A DNA stretch of 64,000 bases from Cyclobacteriaceae bacterium (GTDB taxonomy: Bacteria > Bacteroidota > Bacteroidia > Cytophagales > Cyclobacteriaceae): assembly GCA_019694875.1 (NCBI GenBank), contig JAIBBC010000004.1:116110-180109 (forward strand). Direction: 5' to 3'. Every line of letters begins with the position of its first letter. Within the stretch, counting starts at the first letter, position 1. This document shows positions 26,188 to 35,879 of the stretch, one piece after another. Below the pieces are notes generated by a model, which saw only the letters and a list, made by a program, of their open reading frames with translations, was not told the origin of the DNA and did no database searches. The position numbers and the translations under genes are program-made.

Positions 26188-27426
26188 TTAATCGAAGCGG
26201 ATTGCCTTGATCGGGGTGATTCGGAACACAATGGCCGTGGGGAGTAACAGCACGAGTGTTACCATAACAAACGTGAGCAGGTTAAGCATCAGCACAACAT
26301 CCCAATGCCAGCTGATGGGCACAAAACTCATGTAATAATCTTCGGGATTGAGTTTAATAATCTTAAATGTGTCCTGCAGGTAACAGAATCCGATACCCAG
26401 CAGGTTTCCGAGCAGCAGTCCTTTGATCAACAGGTTGATGCCATTGTAGACAAAAATTGACCGAATCAAACCACCGGAGGCACCGAGTGCTTTAAGCATC
26501 CCGATCATCTGCGTTCGTTCCATTACCAGAATCAGAATTATGGAAATCATGTTCACGGAGATCACAAAGAGAATAATGACCAGTAAAATCGCCACCTGGC
26601 GATCCAGCAAATTAAGCCATTCAAACACCTGGCTGTATTTTGCCGCGATTGACTCCACATCTTTATCGAAGTTCTTTTTCATGTCTGTCTCAAGAAGTGT
26701 CTCCAACTGAAGTTGTGCATCATCAGCATTAGCCCCGGGCTTCAAATATATTTCTATGCCCCCTGCGATACTATCCGCCCAGTCGTTCAATCGCTGAATC
26801 AGTCGGATATCACCTATCACAATTTTACCGTCAAAGTATTCGCTGAGGTTGGTTTCGTAAATACCGGTAACTTTTAGTCGTCTGAAACGGGGTGGGTTTT
26901 GAAAGAAATGGAGTGTTACCTGATCACCTGTTTTCACCTTCAGCTTACTGGCGATTACTCTGCTTAATACAACTTCGTTTGAATATCCGGAATCAGGAAA
27001 ATGAATAAACCTTCCGTCAACCATGTTAGTTTTAAAAGCAGCTGTGTCAAAGCTTTTGCCAACGCCCTTAAGCACCACGCCCAAAATTTCGTCATTGGTT
27101 TTAACTAAACCTGCCTTATGGGCGAACTCCTGCATGTGATCGACATAGGGCAAATCTTTGCTTTTCGTAAACACATCAAAGTTGATGTCGAACGGAACCT
27201 CCTCCACCGAATTGTCGGTTGAAAATTTCGTAATAAGCAACTGTCCATTGAAACTGTAAATCCGGTTCTTAACAGTTTCCTGAAATCCATTCATGATCAG
27301 GAAAGAAACGATAGCAGCACCGAGCCCGATGCCGATGCTTACAATAGCGATTGTATGAATGGTGGATGAAAAACCTGACTGCTTACCCTGGCTTATTCTT
27401 TTCGATATGAAATACGAAAGGTTCAA
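26188..27426 (-). CDS. FtsX-like ABC transporter permease, LolC/LolE type
   Basis: The protein has four membrane segments: TM1 near 15-45 and three at the C-terminus. A ~220-residue periplasmic domain (MacB-PCD type) lies after TM1. Hallmarks are SGFSSTIHTIAIVSIGIG near the start and MERTQMIGMLKALGASGG, the cytoplasmic coupling loop of LolC/E. The frame is open to 27564, but there is no plausible Met in the extension and it would overlap the divergent NamZ gene by 95 bases. I set the start at TTG 27426 (MNLSYFISKRI), which matches the family length of about 410 residues. It probably works with an ATPase encoded elsewhere to release lipoproteins. Confidence 0.9.
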   Translation of the reverse strand: MNLSYFISKRISQGKQSGFSSTIHTIAIVSIGIGLGAAIVSFLIMNGFQETVKNRIYSFNGQLLITKFSTDNSVEEVPFDINFDVFTKSKDLPYVDHMQEFAHKAGLVKTNDEILGVVLKGVGKSFDTAAFKTNMVDGRFIHFPDSGYSNEVVLSRVIASKLKVKTGDQVTLHFFQNPPRFRRLKVTGIYETNLSEYFDGKIVIGDIRLIQRLNDWADSIAGGIEIYLKPGANADDAQLQLETLLETDMKKNFDKDVESIAAKYSQVFEWLNLLDRQVAILLVIILFVISVNMISIILILVMERTQMIGMLKALGASGGLIRSIFVYNGINLLIKGLLLGNLLGIGFCYLQDTFKIIKLNPEDYYMSFVPISWHWDVVLMLNLLTFVMVTLVLLLPTAIVFRITPIKAIRFD

Positions 27427-27435
27427 GGAATGGCT

Positions 27436-27443
27436 TAATTTTG
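27436..27443 (+). promoter_or_regulatory. Possible -7 element for the NamZ gene
   Basis: TAATTTTG matches TAnnTTTG exactly and lies 26 bases before the ATG at 27470. A TTG at the preferred -33 position is not evident. Confidence 0.35.
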
Positions 27444-27455
27444 GCTTTACACCGG

Positions 27456-27463
27456 CAAAATAA
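27456..27463 (-). promoter_or_regulatory. Possible -7 element for the LolC/E permease gene
   Basis: The minus strand reads TTATTTTG, five of six consensus positions, 29 bases before the proposed TTG start. It is divergent from and close to the NamZ element, so the two promoters would overlap back to back. Confidence 0.3.
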
Positions 27464-27469
27464 AAAGAA

Positions 27470-28642
27470 ATGATCAGGTTATTGGTATTCGGATTTTTTT
27501 TGTTCCACGCGGTTGCTTGTCGTACGCAGCCTGCCGTTAAAACCGGAACCGCCAATGCTGCCATCCAGACTGGTGCCGATCAGATCGGTACATTTTACAA
27601 ATCCTTACTTAACAAGCGGGTGGCACTGGTAGTGAATCACACTTCGCTGATTGGCAAAACCTATTTAGCGGATTCATTAAAAGCGCTCGGTGTAAACATC
27701 GTAAAGATATTCGGGCCTGAACATGGCTTTCGCGGAAACGCAGCGGATGGCGAACATGTGAATGACAGTGTGGACATTAAAACGGGTATTGCTTTGGTAT
27801 CACTTTATGGAAAAAATAAAAAACCGACTCCGCAGCAACTTGAAAATGTCGATGTAGTAATTTTTGATATTCAGGATGTTGGAACGAGATTTTATACATA
27901 CATCAGTACGATGCACTATGTAATGGAGGCGTGCGCAGAATCAAATAAAAGGATGATCATCCTGGATCGCCCCAATCCCAACGATTTTGTTGACGGCCCG
28001 ATGAATGAAAAACCATTTCAGTCGTTTGTTGCCATGCATCCCATTCCAATCGCGCATGGATTAACCGTGGGTGAACTTGCGCAAATGATTAATGGCGAAG
28101 GCTGGCTTATCAATAAATTGAAATGTGATATCGAAATTGTTAAACTAAAAAACTGGAAACACGGACAATCATACGATCTGCCGGTGGGGCCATCGCCTAA
28201 CCTTCCTAACAATCAGGCTATCCGGCTTTATCCCTCGATTTGTTTGTTTGAGGGAACCGTGATCAGTGTGGGTCGCGGAACACCCTATCCCTTTCAGGCA
28301 ATCGGTAATCCGGAATTAAAAGAAATGACTTTCACCTTTACACCTGTAACGATTAAAGGAGTGGCGGTAAAACCTCCGCATGAGAACAAATTATGTTACG
28401 GCATCGATTTGAGGACGGAAACGCCTGCTCGGAAGATCAACCTCAACTATCTGTTCAAGATGTACCGGGCTTATCCTGAAAAGGAGAAATTTTTTAATTC
28501 CTATTTTGACGTTCTGGCGGCCACCCCGAAGTTAAAGCAACAAATTCAACAGGGGATGACTGAAGATCAAATCCGTGAAACGTGGAAGCCCGGCTTGGAT
28601 TCATACAACGCCATGCGAAAAAAATACCTGCTGTATCCATAG
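27470..28642 (+). CDS. namZ: DUF1343/NamZ family exo-beta-N-acetylmuramidase, lipoprotein
   Basis: The product has 390 residues with a lipoprotein signal and lipobox VAC (Cys17). Its sequence is that of the DUF1343 family, characterised in related bacteria as NamZ, an exo-lytic N-acetylmuramidase (GH171) acting on peptidoglycan fragments. Family blocks seen are RVALVVNHTSLIG, KIFGPEHGFRGNAADGE (a Glu-rich active-site loop), VVIFDIQDVGTRFYTYI and ILDRPNPN. The mature protein is full length. It would act in the periplasm on muropeptides during wall recycling. It is divergent from the LolC/E permease and 15 bases from nth downstream. Confidence 0.88.
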   Translation: MIRLLVFGFFLFHAVACRTQPAVKTGTANAAIQTGADQIGTFYKSLLNKRVALVVNHTSLIGKTYLADSLKALGVNIVKIFGPEHGFRGNAADGEHVNDSVDIKTGIALVSLYGKNKKPTPQQLENVDVVIFDIQDVGTRFYTYISTMHYVMEACAESNKRMIILDRPNPNDFVDGPMNEKPFQSFVAMHPIPIAHGLTVGELAQMINGEGWLINKLKCDIEIVKLKNWKHGQSYDLPVGPSPNLPNNQAIRLYPSICLFEGTVISVGRGTPYPFQAIGNPELKEMTFTFTPVTIKGVAVKPPHENKLCYGIDLRTETPARKINLNYLFKMYRAYPEKEKFFNSYFDVLAATPKLKQQIQQGMTEDQIRETWKPGLDSYNAMRKKYLLYP

Positions 28643-28657
28643 CGGGTTGACAATGTT

Positions 28658-29293
28658 ATGACCAAATCCGAAAAAGTTACCGACATCCTCAAGATTCTGG
28701 ATAAGCTCTATCCCAATCCGCCCATCCCGCTTGATCACAAGGATGCATATACATTATTGATTGCCGTGCTGCTGTCGGCACAATGCACCGATGTTCGCGT
28801 AAACAAAACAACACCCTCGCTTTTTAAGCTTGCCGACAATCCATTCGATATGATGAAACTTTCGGTGGACGAAATCCGCGAGATCATTAAACCCTGCGGC
28901 CTTTCTCCGATGAAATCGAAGGGAATCGCAGGCTTGTCGAAAATTCTGGTTGAACAATACAACGGTGAAGTACCCAACACATTCGAAGCGCTGGAGTCGC
29001 TGCCGGCCGTTGGTCATAAAACTGCCTCCGTTGTCATGACGCAGTGGTTCGGTGTACCTGCCTTTCCGGTCGATACGCATATTCACAGGCTTGCGTATCG
29101 ATGGGGATTAAGTACCGGAAAAAGTGTTGAGCAAACGGAGAAGGACCTGAAACGTTTGATTCCCGAAAAAAAATGGAACAAGGCACATCTTCAAATTATT
29201 TATTTCGGGCGGGAGTATTGTACAGCCCGCGGCCATGACTGGAAGACGTGCCCGATCTGTAAAAAATATATCCGCAAGGAATTACGTGATTAA
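28658..29293 (+). CDS. nth: Endonuclease III
   Basis: This DNA glycosylase/AP lyase of 211 residues removes oxidised pyrimidines. The helix-hairpin-helix reads LPAVGHKTASVV, with catalytic Lys121 and catalytic Asp139 in VDTHIHRLAYRWG, in the same order and nearly the same numbers as E. coli. The C-terminal cluster loop has only three Cys, spaced C-x9-C-x2-C (CTARGHDWKTCPIC), instead of the C-x6-C-x2-C-x5-C that binds [4Fe-4S]. Similar loops occur in other Bacteroidota Nth proteins, so the cluster may be absent. It is encoded 15 bases after namZ. Confidence 0.95.
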   Translation: MTKSEKVTDILKILDKLYPNPPIPLDHKDAYTLLIAVLLSAQCTDVRVNKTTPSLFKLADNPFDMMKLSVDEIREIIKPCGLSPMKSKGIAGLSKILVEQYNGEVPNTFEALESLPAVGHKTASVVMTQWFGVPAFPVDTHIHRLAYRWGLSTGKSVEQTEKDLKRLIPEKKWNKAHLQIIYFGREYCTARGHDWKTCPICKKYIRKELRD

Positions 29294-29341
29294 CATCTTT
29301 CAGCGGAAGACATTCTTTTCAGCCATATTTGTGGTTTCTGC

Positions 29342-30268
29342 ATGAATTCATTGAGAATAATTTTTATGGGAACGCCCGAATTTGCAGTTCCCAGTCTGGA
29401 GATCCTGGCTAAAAACAAATTCAATGTGGTGGCGGTAATCACGGCTCCCGATAAACCCCAGGGCCGCGGTCAGAAACTTACTGCCTCGCCTGTTAAGGAG
29501 GCTGCCTTGAAGCTGAACATACCCGTGTTGCAGCCGATCAATTTAAAAGAGCCCGAATTTATTGAAAAGCTGAAAAGTTATCAGGCAAACCTGCAGGTTG
29601 TGGTGGCATTCAGAATGCTGCCAGAAGTTGTGTGGGCCATGCCGCAGTTTGGCACGTTTAACCTTCATGCTTCCCTTCTCCCGCAGTACCGTGGCGCAGC
29701 TCCGATCAACTGGGCAATCATGAACGGTGAGAAAGAAACGGGTGTTACGACATTCTTCCTGAAACATGAAATTGATACAGGAAGCATCATATTCCAGGAG
29801 AAAGAACCGATCCACGATACCGATACGGTTGGCACCGTGTATGAACGGCTTATGAACAAGGGCGCACAGCTTGTTTTAAAAACTGTTCACGCCATTGAAA
29901 ACGGAAATTATCCATCGGTTCCGCAAGATGTACAAACTGAAATCAAACACGCGCCCAAGATTTTCAAGGAAACGTGCGAGATCAACTGGTTACAGCCTTC
30001 GCAGAAAGTGGTTGATTTTGTCCGGGGCCTGAGTCCGTACCCTGCTGCATGGACTATACTAAACGGAAAGACATTTAAAATCTTCGCGGCACAAAAAGCT
30101 CCCGAGCAAGGCCGGCACTTAACGATTGACAGCGGAGCAATCCGCACCGATAATAAAACGCATCTGGATATCCGGACCGCAGATGGCTGGATTTCAGTAG
30201 TTGAACTTCAGCCGGAAGGCAAAAAACGAATGTCGGTAGAAGAGTTTTTCAGAGGCAATAAGTTGTAA
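29342..30268 (+). CDS. fmt: Methionyl-tRNA formyltransferase
   Basis: Fmt formylates Met-tRNAi for initiation. The 308-residue protein has an N-terminal formyltransferase fold with MGTPEFAVPSLEIL, the folate loop and the catalytic segment FNLHASLLPQYRGAAPI (Asn-His), followed by the Asp of HEIDTG. The C-terminal OB-fold begins around residue 210. Length and motif order are normal. It is followed after 9 bases by folA, a logical neighbour because both rely on tetrahydrofolate. Confidence 0.97.
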   Translation: MNSLRIIFMGTPEFAVPSLEILAKNKFNVVAVITAPDKPQGRGQKLTASPVKEAALKLNIPVLQPINLKEPEFIEKLKSYQANLQVVVAFRMLPEVVWAMPQFGTFNLHASLLPQYRGAAPINWAIMNGEKETGVTTFFLKHEIDTGSIIFQEKEPIHDTDTVGTVYERLMNKGAQLVLKTVHAIENGNYPSVPQDVQTEIKHAPKIFKETCEINWLQPSQKVVDFVRGLSPYPAAWTILNGKTFKIFAAQKAPEQGRHLTIDSGAIRTDNKTHLDIRTADGWISVVELQPEGKKRMSVEEFFRGNKL

Positions 30269-30778
<510 letters not shown>

Positions 30779-30795
30779 CCATCCATCTCATTACT

Positions 30796-31173
30796 ATGGA
30801 ATCACATAAACGCATCCTTGGCATCCTGTTCATCATATCCGGAGTTTTACGAATCTTCGCGATGGTGATACTATTGGCATTTTTCTCCCTGCTATTTCCA
30901 ATGATCATGCACGAAGTACCGGCTGATGACATGTGGGCGATAGAATGGATCGAGCCTCTTATTCAAATTATCGGTTGGGGTATCATTTTTGTTTTTGCCA
31001 TCCCCCGAATCATTGCAGGTATCGGCTTGCTGAATAAAGCCCCATGGGCCATGATGATGGCTTTGATTTTCGGCTGTCTGGGCGTATTTAGTTTCCCCCT
31101 CGGCACGGCATTGTGCGGATACACAATTTGGGTTTACATCGAAGACAATAAAGCAAAACGTGCAGCAGCATAA
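30796..31173 (+). CDS. Small membrane protein of unknown function
   Basis: This hydrophobic protein has 125 residues and four membrane segments (about 7-30, 50-72, 78-97, 98-112). It has no charged catalytic motif. The loop ADDMWAIEWIEPLIQ separates TM1 and TM2, and the tail is Lys/Ala-rich. I do not recognise a named family; it resembles generic small DUF membrane proteins of Bacteroidota. Its stop codon overlaps the ATG of the next gene (TAATG), so it is translated together with the SDR, and it lies 17 bases after folA. Confidence 0.75.
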   Translation: MESHKRILGILFIISGVLRIFAMVILLAFFSLLFPMIMHEVPADDMWAIEWIEPLIQIIGWGIIFVFAIPRIIAGIGLLNKAPWAMMMALIFGCLGVFSFPLGTALCGYTIWVYIEDNKAKRAAA

Positions 31174-31982
31174 TGGCAAAACTTACGGGTAAAGTAATTT
31201 GGGTAACAGGCGCATCATCCGGTATTGGTGAGGCGCTGGTTTACGCACTGGCAAAGAAGAATGTAAAGCTTATCATTTCTTCGCGCAGAAAAGAAGAACT
31301 GGAACGTGTTAAGGGAAACTGCATCGCGCAGGCGCAGCCGAACATTCGCGTGCTGCCGTTAGATCTGGCGGAATCTTCAACGCTTCAGCTCAGCGTGGAA
31401 GCCGCCATTCAATTGTTTGGTCATGTTGATATTTTAATCAATAATGGTGGAATCAGTCAGCGCAGCCTGGCAAAAGACACCAACCTCGATGTTGATCGCA
31501 GAATTATGGAGATCGATTATTTCGGTACTATTGCACTTACAAAATTTTTGATGCCGCACTTTATCAAGCGCAAGAGCGGTCATTTCGTAACGATCACCAG
31601 CGTGATGGGCATTATCGGTACCGCATACCGCACAGGTTACGCAGCTGCCAAGCATGCACTGCATGGGTTCTTCGATTCGCTTCGCGCGGAACTCTGGCAC
31701 GAAAGCAAGAACATTCATGTGACGCTGGTTTGCCCGGGTTGGATTCACACCAACATTTCCGTGAATGCGCTGGTTGGCGATGGATCGAAAAACAAAACGA
31801 TGGATGAAACAACAGGTTCAGGCATGGACCGGCATGTGTTTGCCAAAAAAATGATTAAGGCCATTGAAGCACGCAAGGAAGAAGTGTACATCGGGGGCGC
31901 CAAGGAAGTGATGGCCATTCGCATGAAGCGGTTCTTTCCAGGATTTTTCTCCCGGATCGTTCGTAACGCAAAAGTGCGGTAA
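31173..31982 (+). CDS. Short-chain dehydrogenase/reductase (SDR)
   Basis: This classical SDR has 269 residues: TGASSGIGEA cofactor loop, NNGG motif (INNGGISQR), catalytic Ser in TSVMG, and Y-x3-K in GYAAAKHAL. The sequence around SSRRKEELERV after strand 2 fits NADP-binding, because Arg-Arg follows the strand. The overall pattern is that of the DHRS7B-like group of membrane-associated reductases. Substrate is unknown. It is translationally linked with the small membrane protein upstream. Confidence 0.93.
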   Translation: MAKLTGKVIWVTGASSGIGEALVYALAKKNVKLIISSRRKEELERVKGNCIAQAQPNIRVLPLDLAESSTLQLSVEAAIQLFGHVDILINNGGISQRSLAKDTNLDVDRRIMEIDYFGTIALTKFLMPHFIKRKSGHFVTITSVMGIIGTAYRTGYAAAKHALHGFFDSLRAELWHESKNIHVTLVCPGWIHTNISVNALVGDGSKNKTMDETTGSGMDRHVFAKKMIKAIEARKEEVYIGGAKEVMAIRMKRFFPGFFSRIVRNAKVR

Positions 31983-32006
31983 ATTTCAACTCCATTAAAT
32001 TTTCAC

Positions 32007-33308
32007 GTGAGCCAGCAGAAAAATGAACTTAAAAAAATTCTCGGGGCAGGTTTCGGTATTGCCGTGCTTGTGGGGGGAACAATTGGGGTCGGCATTCTGC
32101 GCGCACCCGGAATCATTGCCGGTCACATCCATAGTTACTGGCTGATCATATTTGCCTGGCTGTTTGTGGGCGGATATGTTTTGCTTGCCGCAGGACTTTT
32201 CGCAGAGATGGCTACAATGATGCCCAAAGCTGGCGGGCCTTATAATTATGTGAAACGCGCATTCGGTGATTATGCCGGTTTTATTTCAGGCTGGTTCGAT
32301 TATTTACTCAATTCCATTGCTCCCGCTTACTTCTGCATCGTGATAGGTGAATACCTCGCGTTGTTGTTTTCACCGCTGGCCGGATACGAAACCTTAATGG
32401 GCCTAATCTTTCTGGTTCTGTTCATGCTATTTCACTTAAGTGGCGTGAAGAGTGGCAGTATTGCGCAGCAAATAACCAGCGTTGCAAAGGTTTTGTTTTT
32501 TGTGGCGCTGGTGATAGCCTGCTTTTTTGTCGACACTGAAACGATCGCACCCGAAAAAGCGCAAAGCCTTGTCGAAAGCACAACTATCCTGGGTTTTCTT
32601 ACCGCTTTGCAACTGATTATGGGTGCGTACAATGGATGGTGGTCGGGGTGTTTCTTCGCAGAAGAAGATGTTGACCCCTCACGCAACATTCCGAAGTCGT
32701 TGTTTACAGGAGTGATCATGGTGATCGTCATTTACATTCTGCTCAATATGGCATTTATGCATGTGATCCCTCCGGCTGCACTGGCTAATTCACCGCTTGC
32801 CGCGTCCGATGTTGCCCGTGTCGTATTTGGTGAATCAGGTTCGAAGCTGGTAATTATTATTGCGATTGTATCCATCCTGAGTATTCTCAACGCGTACATG
32901 ATGATCCCCGCGCGTATCATGTTCGGATTAAGCCGCGACAGATTTTTTATCCGTCAGGGAACAAACATTAATAAAGGCGGCACTCCGGTAATATCGTTAC
33001 TGATAACTACCGCGTTCAGTTTTGTGCTGATTATTGTTGGTTCGTTCCAGCAATTGTTTGCATTGGCAGGATTTATGTCGCTGGTCGTTACCGGACTGAG
33101 CTTTGCTGCTCACATGAAATTAAGGAAATCGGAGCCTGACACTCCGCGGCCGTATCGCGCATGGGGTTATCCTGTAACTCCTGTCATTGTTTTGTTGGCA
33201 ACCGCTACCATGTTCATCGGCTTTGCAAAAAGTGATCAGTTCAATTTTCTGATCGTGATAGGCATCGGCATTATTTCATATCCCGCCTTCAGGTTAATCC
33301 GAAAATAA
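32007..33308 (+). CDS. APC-family amino-acid permease
   Basis: This 433-residue inner-membrane transporter has about 12 membrane segments. The first-helix motif GGTIGVGIL and the loop PKAGGPYNYVKRAFG are strong APC signatures; GWWSGCFFAEEDVDPSRNIPKS follows in the sixth region. The start is a GTG at 32007. The substrate is likely a neutral or cationic amino acid but cannot be read from sequence. It stands next to the SDR on the same strand, separated by 24 bases. Confidence 0.92.
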   Translation: MSQQKNELKKILGAGFGIAVLVGGTIGVGILRAPGIIAGHIHSYWLIIFAWLFVGGYVLLAAGLFAEMATMMPKAGGPYNYVKRAFGDYAGFISGWFDYLLNSIAPAYFCIVIGEYLALLFSPLAGYETLMGLIFLVLFMLFHLSGVKSGSIAQQITSVAKVLFFVALVIACFFVDTETIAPEKAQSLVESTTILGFLTALQLIMGAYNGWWSGCFFAEEDVDPSRNIPKSLFTGVIMVIVIYILLNMAFMHVIPPAALANSPLAASDVARVVFGESGSKLVIIIAIVSILSILNAYMMIPARIMFGLSRDRFFIRQGTNINKGGTPVISLLITTAFSFVLIIVGSFQQLFALAGFMSLVVTGLSFAAHMKLRKSEPDTPRPYRAWGYPVTPVIVLLATATMFIGFAKSDQFNFLIVIGIGIISYPAFRLIRK

Positions 33309-33360
33309 CCGGTTTACGGTTTTGCTGGATTGATTGACAGCTACTTGCTATCTTCATCCA

Positions 33361-34182
33361 ATGAAGTTGATATTTCCTGTCATTGTTGCATTCTTTATAT
33401 CTATCGGCTTGACTGTTAATGCACAGGAAACTCTCTTTCCATATAAACTGAATAAGAAAGATCTCTTCATAGCACCGGTTGGTGCGCTTGCTTATTACGG
33501 ATCGAAAGAACTTGGCAGTCGGAAAGATCACAATCTCACCGGTGATCAAATAGCCAAACTCGATCGTAACGATATAAACCGATTCGACCGGAATGCAACT
33601 TATTACTGGAACCGGTCGATGGATAAAACCAGTGATGCACTCTACAAAACTTTGCCATATCTCCCGGTTGCATTGGTCGTCCCTGAACTGGTGCATAAGA
33701 AATGGAATCACGCATTTACACTTGGTGTGATGTACCTCGAAGTTTTCTGGCTTACTACCGGTGTAACCGATATTTCAAAATCTGTTGTCGGGCGAACCCG
33801 ACCCTATCTGTATAATACTTCCTTTACACCCGAAGAACGATTGAACTTTCAGAATAACGAGGCGCCAACGGCCAGTACGTCTTTCATTTCAGGTCACAGC
33901 TCCCGAACATTTGCCTTTGCGGTGTTTGCATCAAAAACATTTACAGACATTTATGGTAAAGGAACTGCCAGCACAATAGTTTGGAGCGCTTCACTCACGG
34001 CCGCATCACTAACGGCTTATGCGCGTGTGGCTGCCGGGGAACATTTTCCGACAGACGTCATTGCAGGTGCTATTGTCGGAAGTGCAATCGGATATTTCAT
34101 TCCGGTACTTCATAAAAATACCCCGGACAATCTGACGGTGTCAATCATGCCGGGGTGCTTCAGTATTGCGTATAGGTTTTAA
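33361..34182 (+). CDS. PAP2-family phosphatase, exported
   Basis: I set the start at the ATG at 33361, giving a 273-residue protein with a signal peptide (MKLIFPVIVAFFISIGLTVNAQ). The three PAP2 motifs are present: KSVVGRTRP, FISGHSSRTF and RVAAGEHFPTDVIAG, with all catalytic Arg, Ser, His, Arg, His and Asp residues. The active site faces the periplasm, so it probably dephosphorylates a lipid (PgpB- or BacA-like activity on undecaprenyl diphosphate or phosphatidate). The number of TM helices is low, with only weakly hydrophobic stretches around the motifs. It converges on the paaN gene with no bases between. Confidence 0.9.
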   Translation: MKLIFPVIVAFFISIGLTVNAQETLFPYKLNKKDLFIAPVGALAYYGSKELGSRKDHNLTGDQIAKLDRNDINRFDRNATYYWNRSMDKTSDALYKTLPYLPVALVVPELVHKKWNHAFTLGVMYLEVFWLTTGVTDISKSVVGRTRPYLYNTSFTPEERLNFQNNEAPTASTSFISGHSSRTFAFAVFASKTFTDIYGKGTASTIVWSASLTAASLTAYARVAAGEHFPTDVIAGAIVGSAIGYFIPVLHKNTPDNLTVSIMPGCFSIAYRF

Positions 34183-35847
34183 CTACATCACCGGTTCACG
34201 GTGTCCAACCCACGTAAAGCGTTTCGTTACATATTCGGGATTCGTAAACGATGCATTACCTGCAGGATTTCCTCCCGTCACATGAAAGTCCGAGAATGCT
34301 GCATTCTGATTCATGTAAATACCTCCCGTAAGATTAAATGAAACCGGTGTTGCCGCCAGCGCCATTTCATCAGCAATCTTTTCGCGAACCGCGGGATTGG
34401 TTGTGTACGCGCCACATGAGATGGCTCCGTGATGGATTGCCATTTCCTGCGCTAGTTCGATTGATTGGTCCGTGTTTTTTGTTTTGATCAACAATACAAT
34501 CGGACCAAACAGCTCTTTGCTGAAAATTTCCTTTTTGGATGCACCTACCTCCACAATGACCGGAGTTGCTACCCGCGCATTCTTAAACATAGGATTTTCG
34601 AACGTACGCGACTTAAGCCAGACTTTACCCGTAAGTTTCTCCGCCTCCAGCACACGCTCGCTTGTTTTTTTGTTTTGAACTGCACCCAGCACGAACGGAC
34701 CCGCTTTCGGATTGTCGATCAGGCCGTTAATGTTATCCACCAGTTTCTGCGCAAACTCATCGAAACTCACAATTCCGTTAGGTGTTGAGATACCCCCTTC
34801 CGGGATGTAAAAATTCTGAGGCGCGGTACACATTTGTCCGCTGTAAAGGTTCACGGAAAACGCGAGGTTAGCTGCTGCCTTGTCAATATCTACAACTGAA
34901 TCAAGGATCACTGAGTTAACACCTGTTTTTTCGGTGAATACAATTTTCCCCGGCAACGCTTCCAGGTAACTGCCAAAATTTGAATTACCGGTGTAGTCGA
35001 TCAGCTTAACATCTTTGTGCTCCGCCAGTTCTTTCGTAATCATCTTATCATATGTGTCGACAGCGAGCTGGCATGTGTTCGGATCAAAATTATTCTCGCT
35101 TAACACTTTCTGAATCTCGGCTACAACAATTGCTATCGGAAGAATAGCGCCTGGATGAGGCTTTACGATTACTGCGTTGCCCGTAATCAGGCTACCATAA
35201 ATGCCGGTTACAGAGTTCCAGGTGGGGAATGTTGAGCAACCAATCACCACCGAAATGCCTTTCGGAACTGCCCGCCATTCTTTATTCAACTGGATATTAA
35301 ATTTACCCATCGGCTTATCCCACACTGCTGATGACGGAAAACGCTTCAGTTCTTCATAACCGGCTGCGATCGCTTCCAGTGCACGATCAGCAGCATGCGG
35401 CCCGGACGCCTGAAACGCCATCATATATCCCTGCCCGGTGGTATGCATTGTCGCGTAAGCAATTTCAAAGAAGCGGCCTTTCATGCGATTGAGCGACTCC
35501 ATCAAAATAGCCGCGCGATCTTCCACACTTGCTTTACGCCAGGTATGAAACGCAGCTTTCGCATTGTTGATTAATGTATCAACCGAAAATGTAGGATACG
35601 ATATGTTCAAAGGCTCCTGCAGGTAAGGCGACTCTTCCTGTCCGGCCCAACCTTCGGCATTTGTTTGCTTCAGTTCCGAAAACTTATTACCGACCGCAGC
35701 TTTAAATTTTGCCTGGCCATCAGCATCTGCGGTTTCTCCGTATACAGCCGGTGCCGGATGCTCAGGAAACGCAGCATAAAACTTGCGGCTGTGCAATGCA
35801 TCAATCGCTTTGGTTAGAACGGCATTATGTTTTTCAAAAAGACTCAT
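34183..35847 (-). CDS. paaN: PaaN-type aldehyde dehydrogenase
   Basis: This 554-residue protein fits the PaaN ring-opening/semialdehyde dehydrogenase family of phenylacetate degradation in its long, non-fused form. The N-terminal ~130 residues contain EGWAGQEESPYLQEPL, specific to this family. The ALDH core has the cofactor segment IGCSTFPTWNSVTGIYG, the catalytic Cys in YSGQMCTAPQNF, and FSKELFGPIVLLI. No other paa gene (oxygenase, ligase, hydratase) is in the window, so it either serves another aldehyde or works with genes located elsewhere. It is separated by 32 bases from the DUF4197 gene upstream. Confidence 0.88.
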   Translation of the reverse strand: MSLFEKHNAVLTKAIDALHSRKFYAAFPEHPAPAVYGETADADGQAKFKAAVGNKFSELKQTNAEGWAGQEESPYLQEPLNISYPTFSVDTLINNAKAAFHTWRKASVEDRAAILMESLNRMKGRFFEIAYATMHTTGQGYMMAFQASGPHAADRALEAIAAGYEELKRFPSSAVWDKPMGKFNIQLNKEWRAVPKGISVVIGCSTFPTWNSVTGIYGSLITGNAVIVKPHPGAILPIAIVVAEIQKVLSENNFDPNTCQLAVDTYDKMITKELAEHKDVKLIDYTGNSNFGSYLEALPGKIVFTEKTGVNSVILDSVVDIDKAAANLAFSVNLYSGQMCTAPQNFYIPEGGISTPNGIVSFDEFAQKLVDNINGLIDNPKAGPFVLGAVQNKKTSERVLEAEKLTGKVWLKSRTFENPMFKNARVATPVIVEVGASKKEIFSKELFGPIVLLIKTKNTDQSIELAQEMAIHHGAISCGAYTTNPAVREKIADEMALAATPVSFNLTGGIYMNQNAAFSDFHVTGGNPAGNASFTNPEYVTKRFTWVGHREPVM

Positions 35848-35879
35848 GGGAATTTTGATTAATTAAATCTCGAACAAAA

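Noticed and set aside
29324-29331. CATATTTG as a promoter element just before fmt.
   Set aside because: It would place the transcript start almost on the ATG; the match has a mismatch and no -33 partner.
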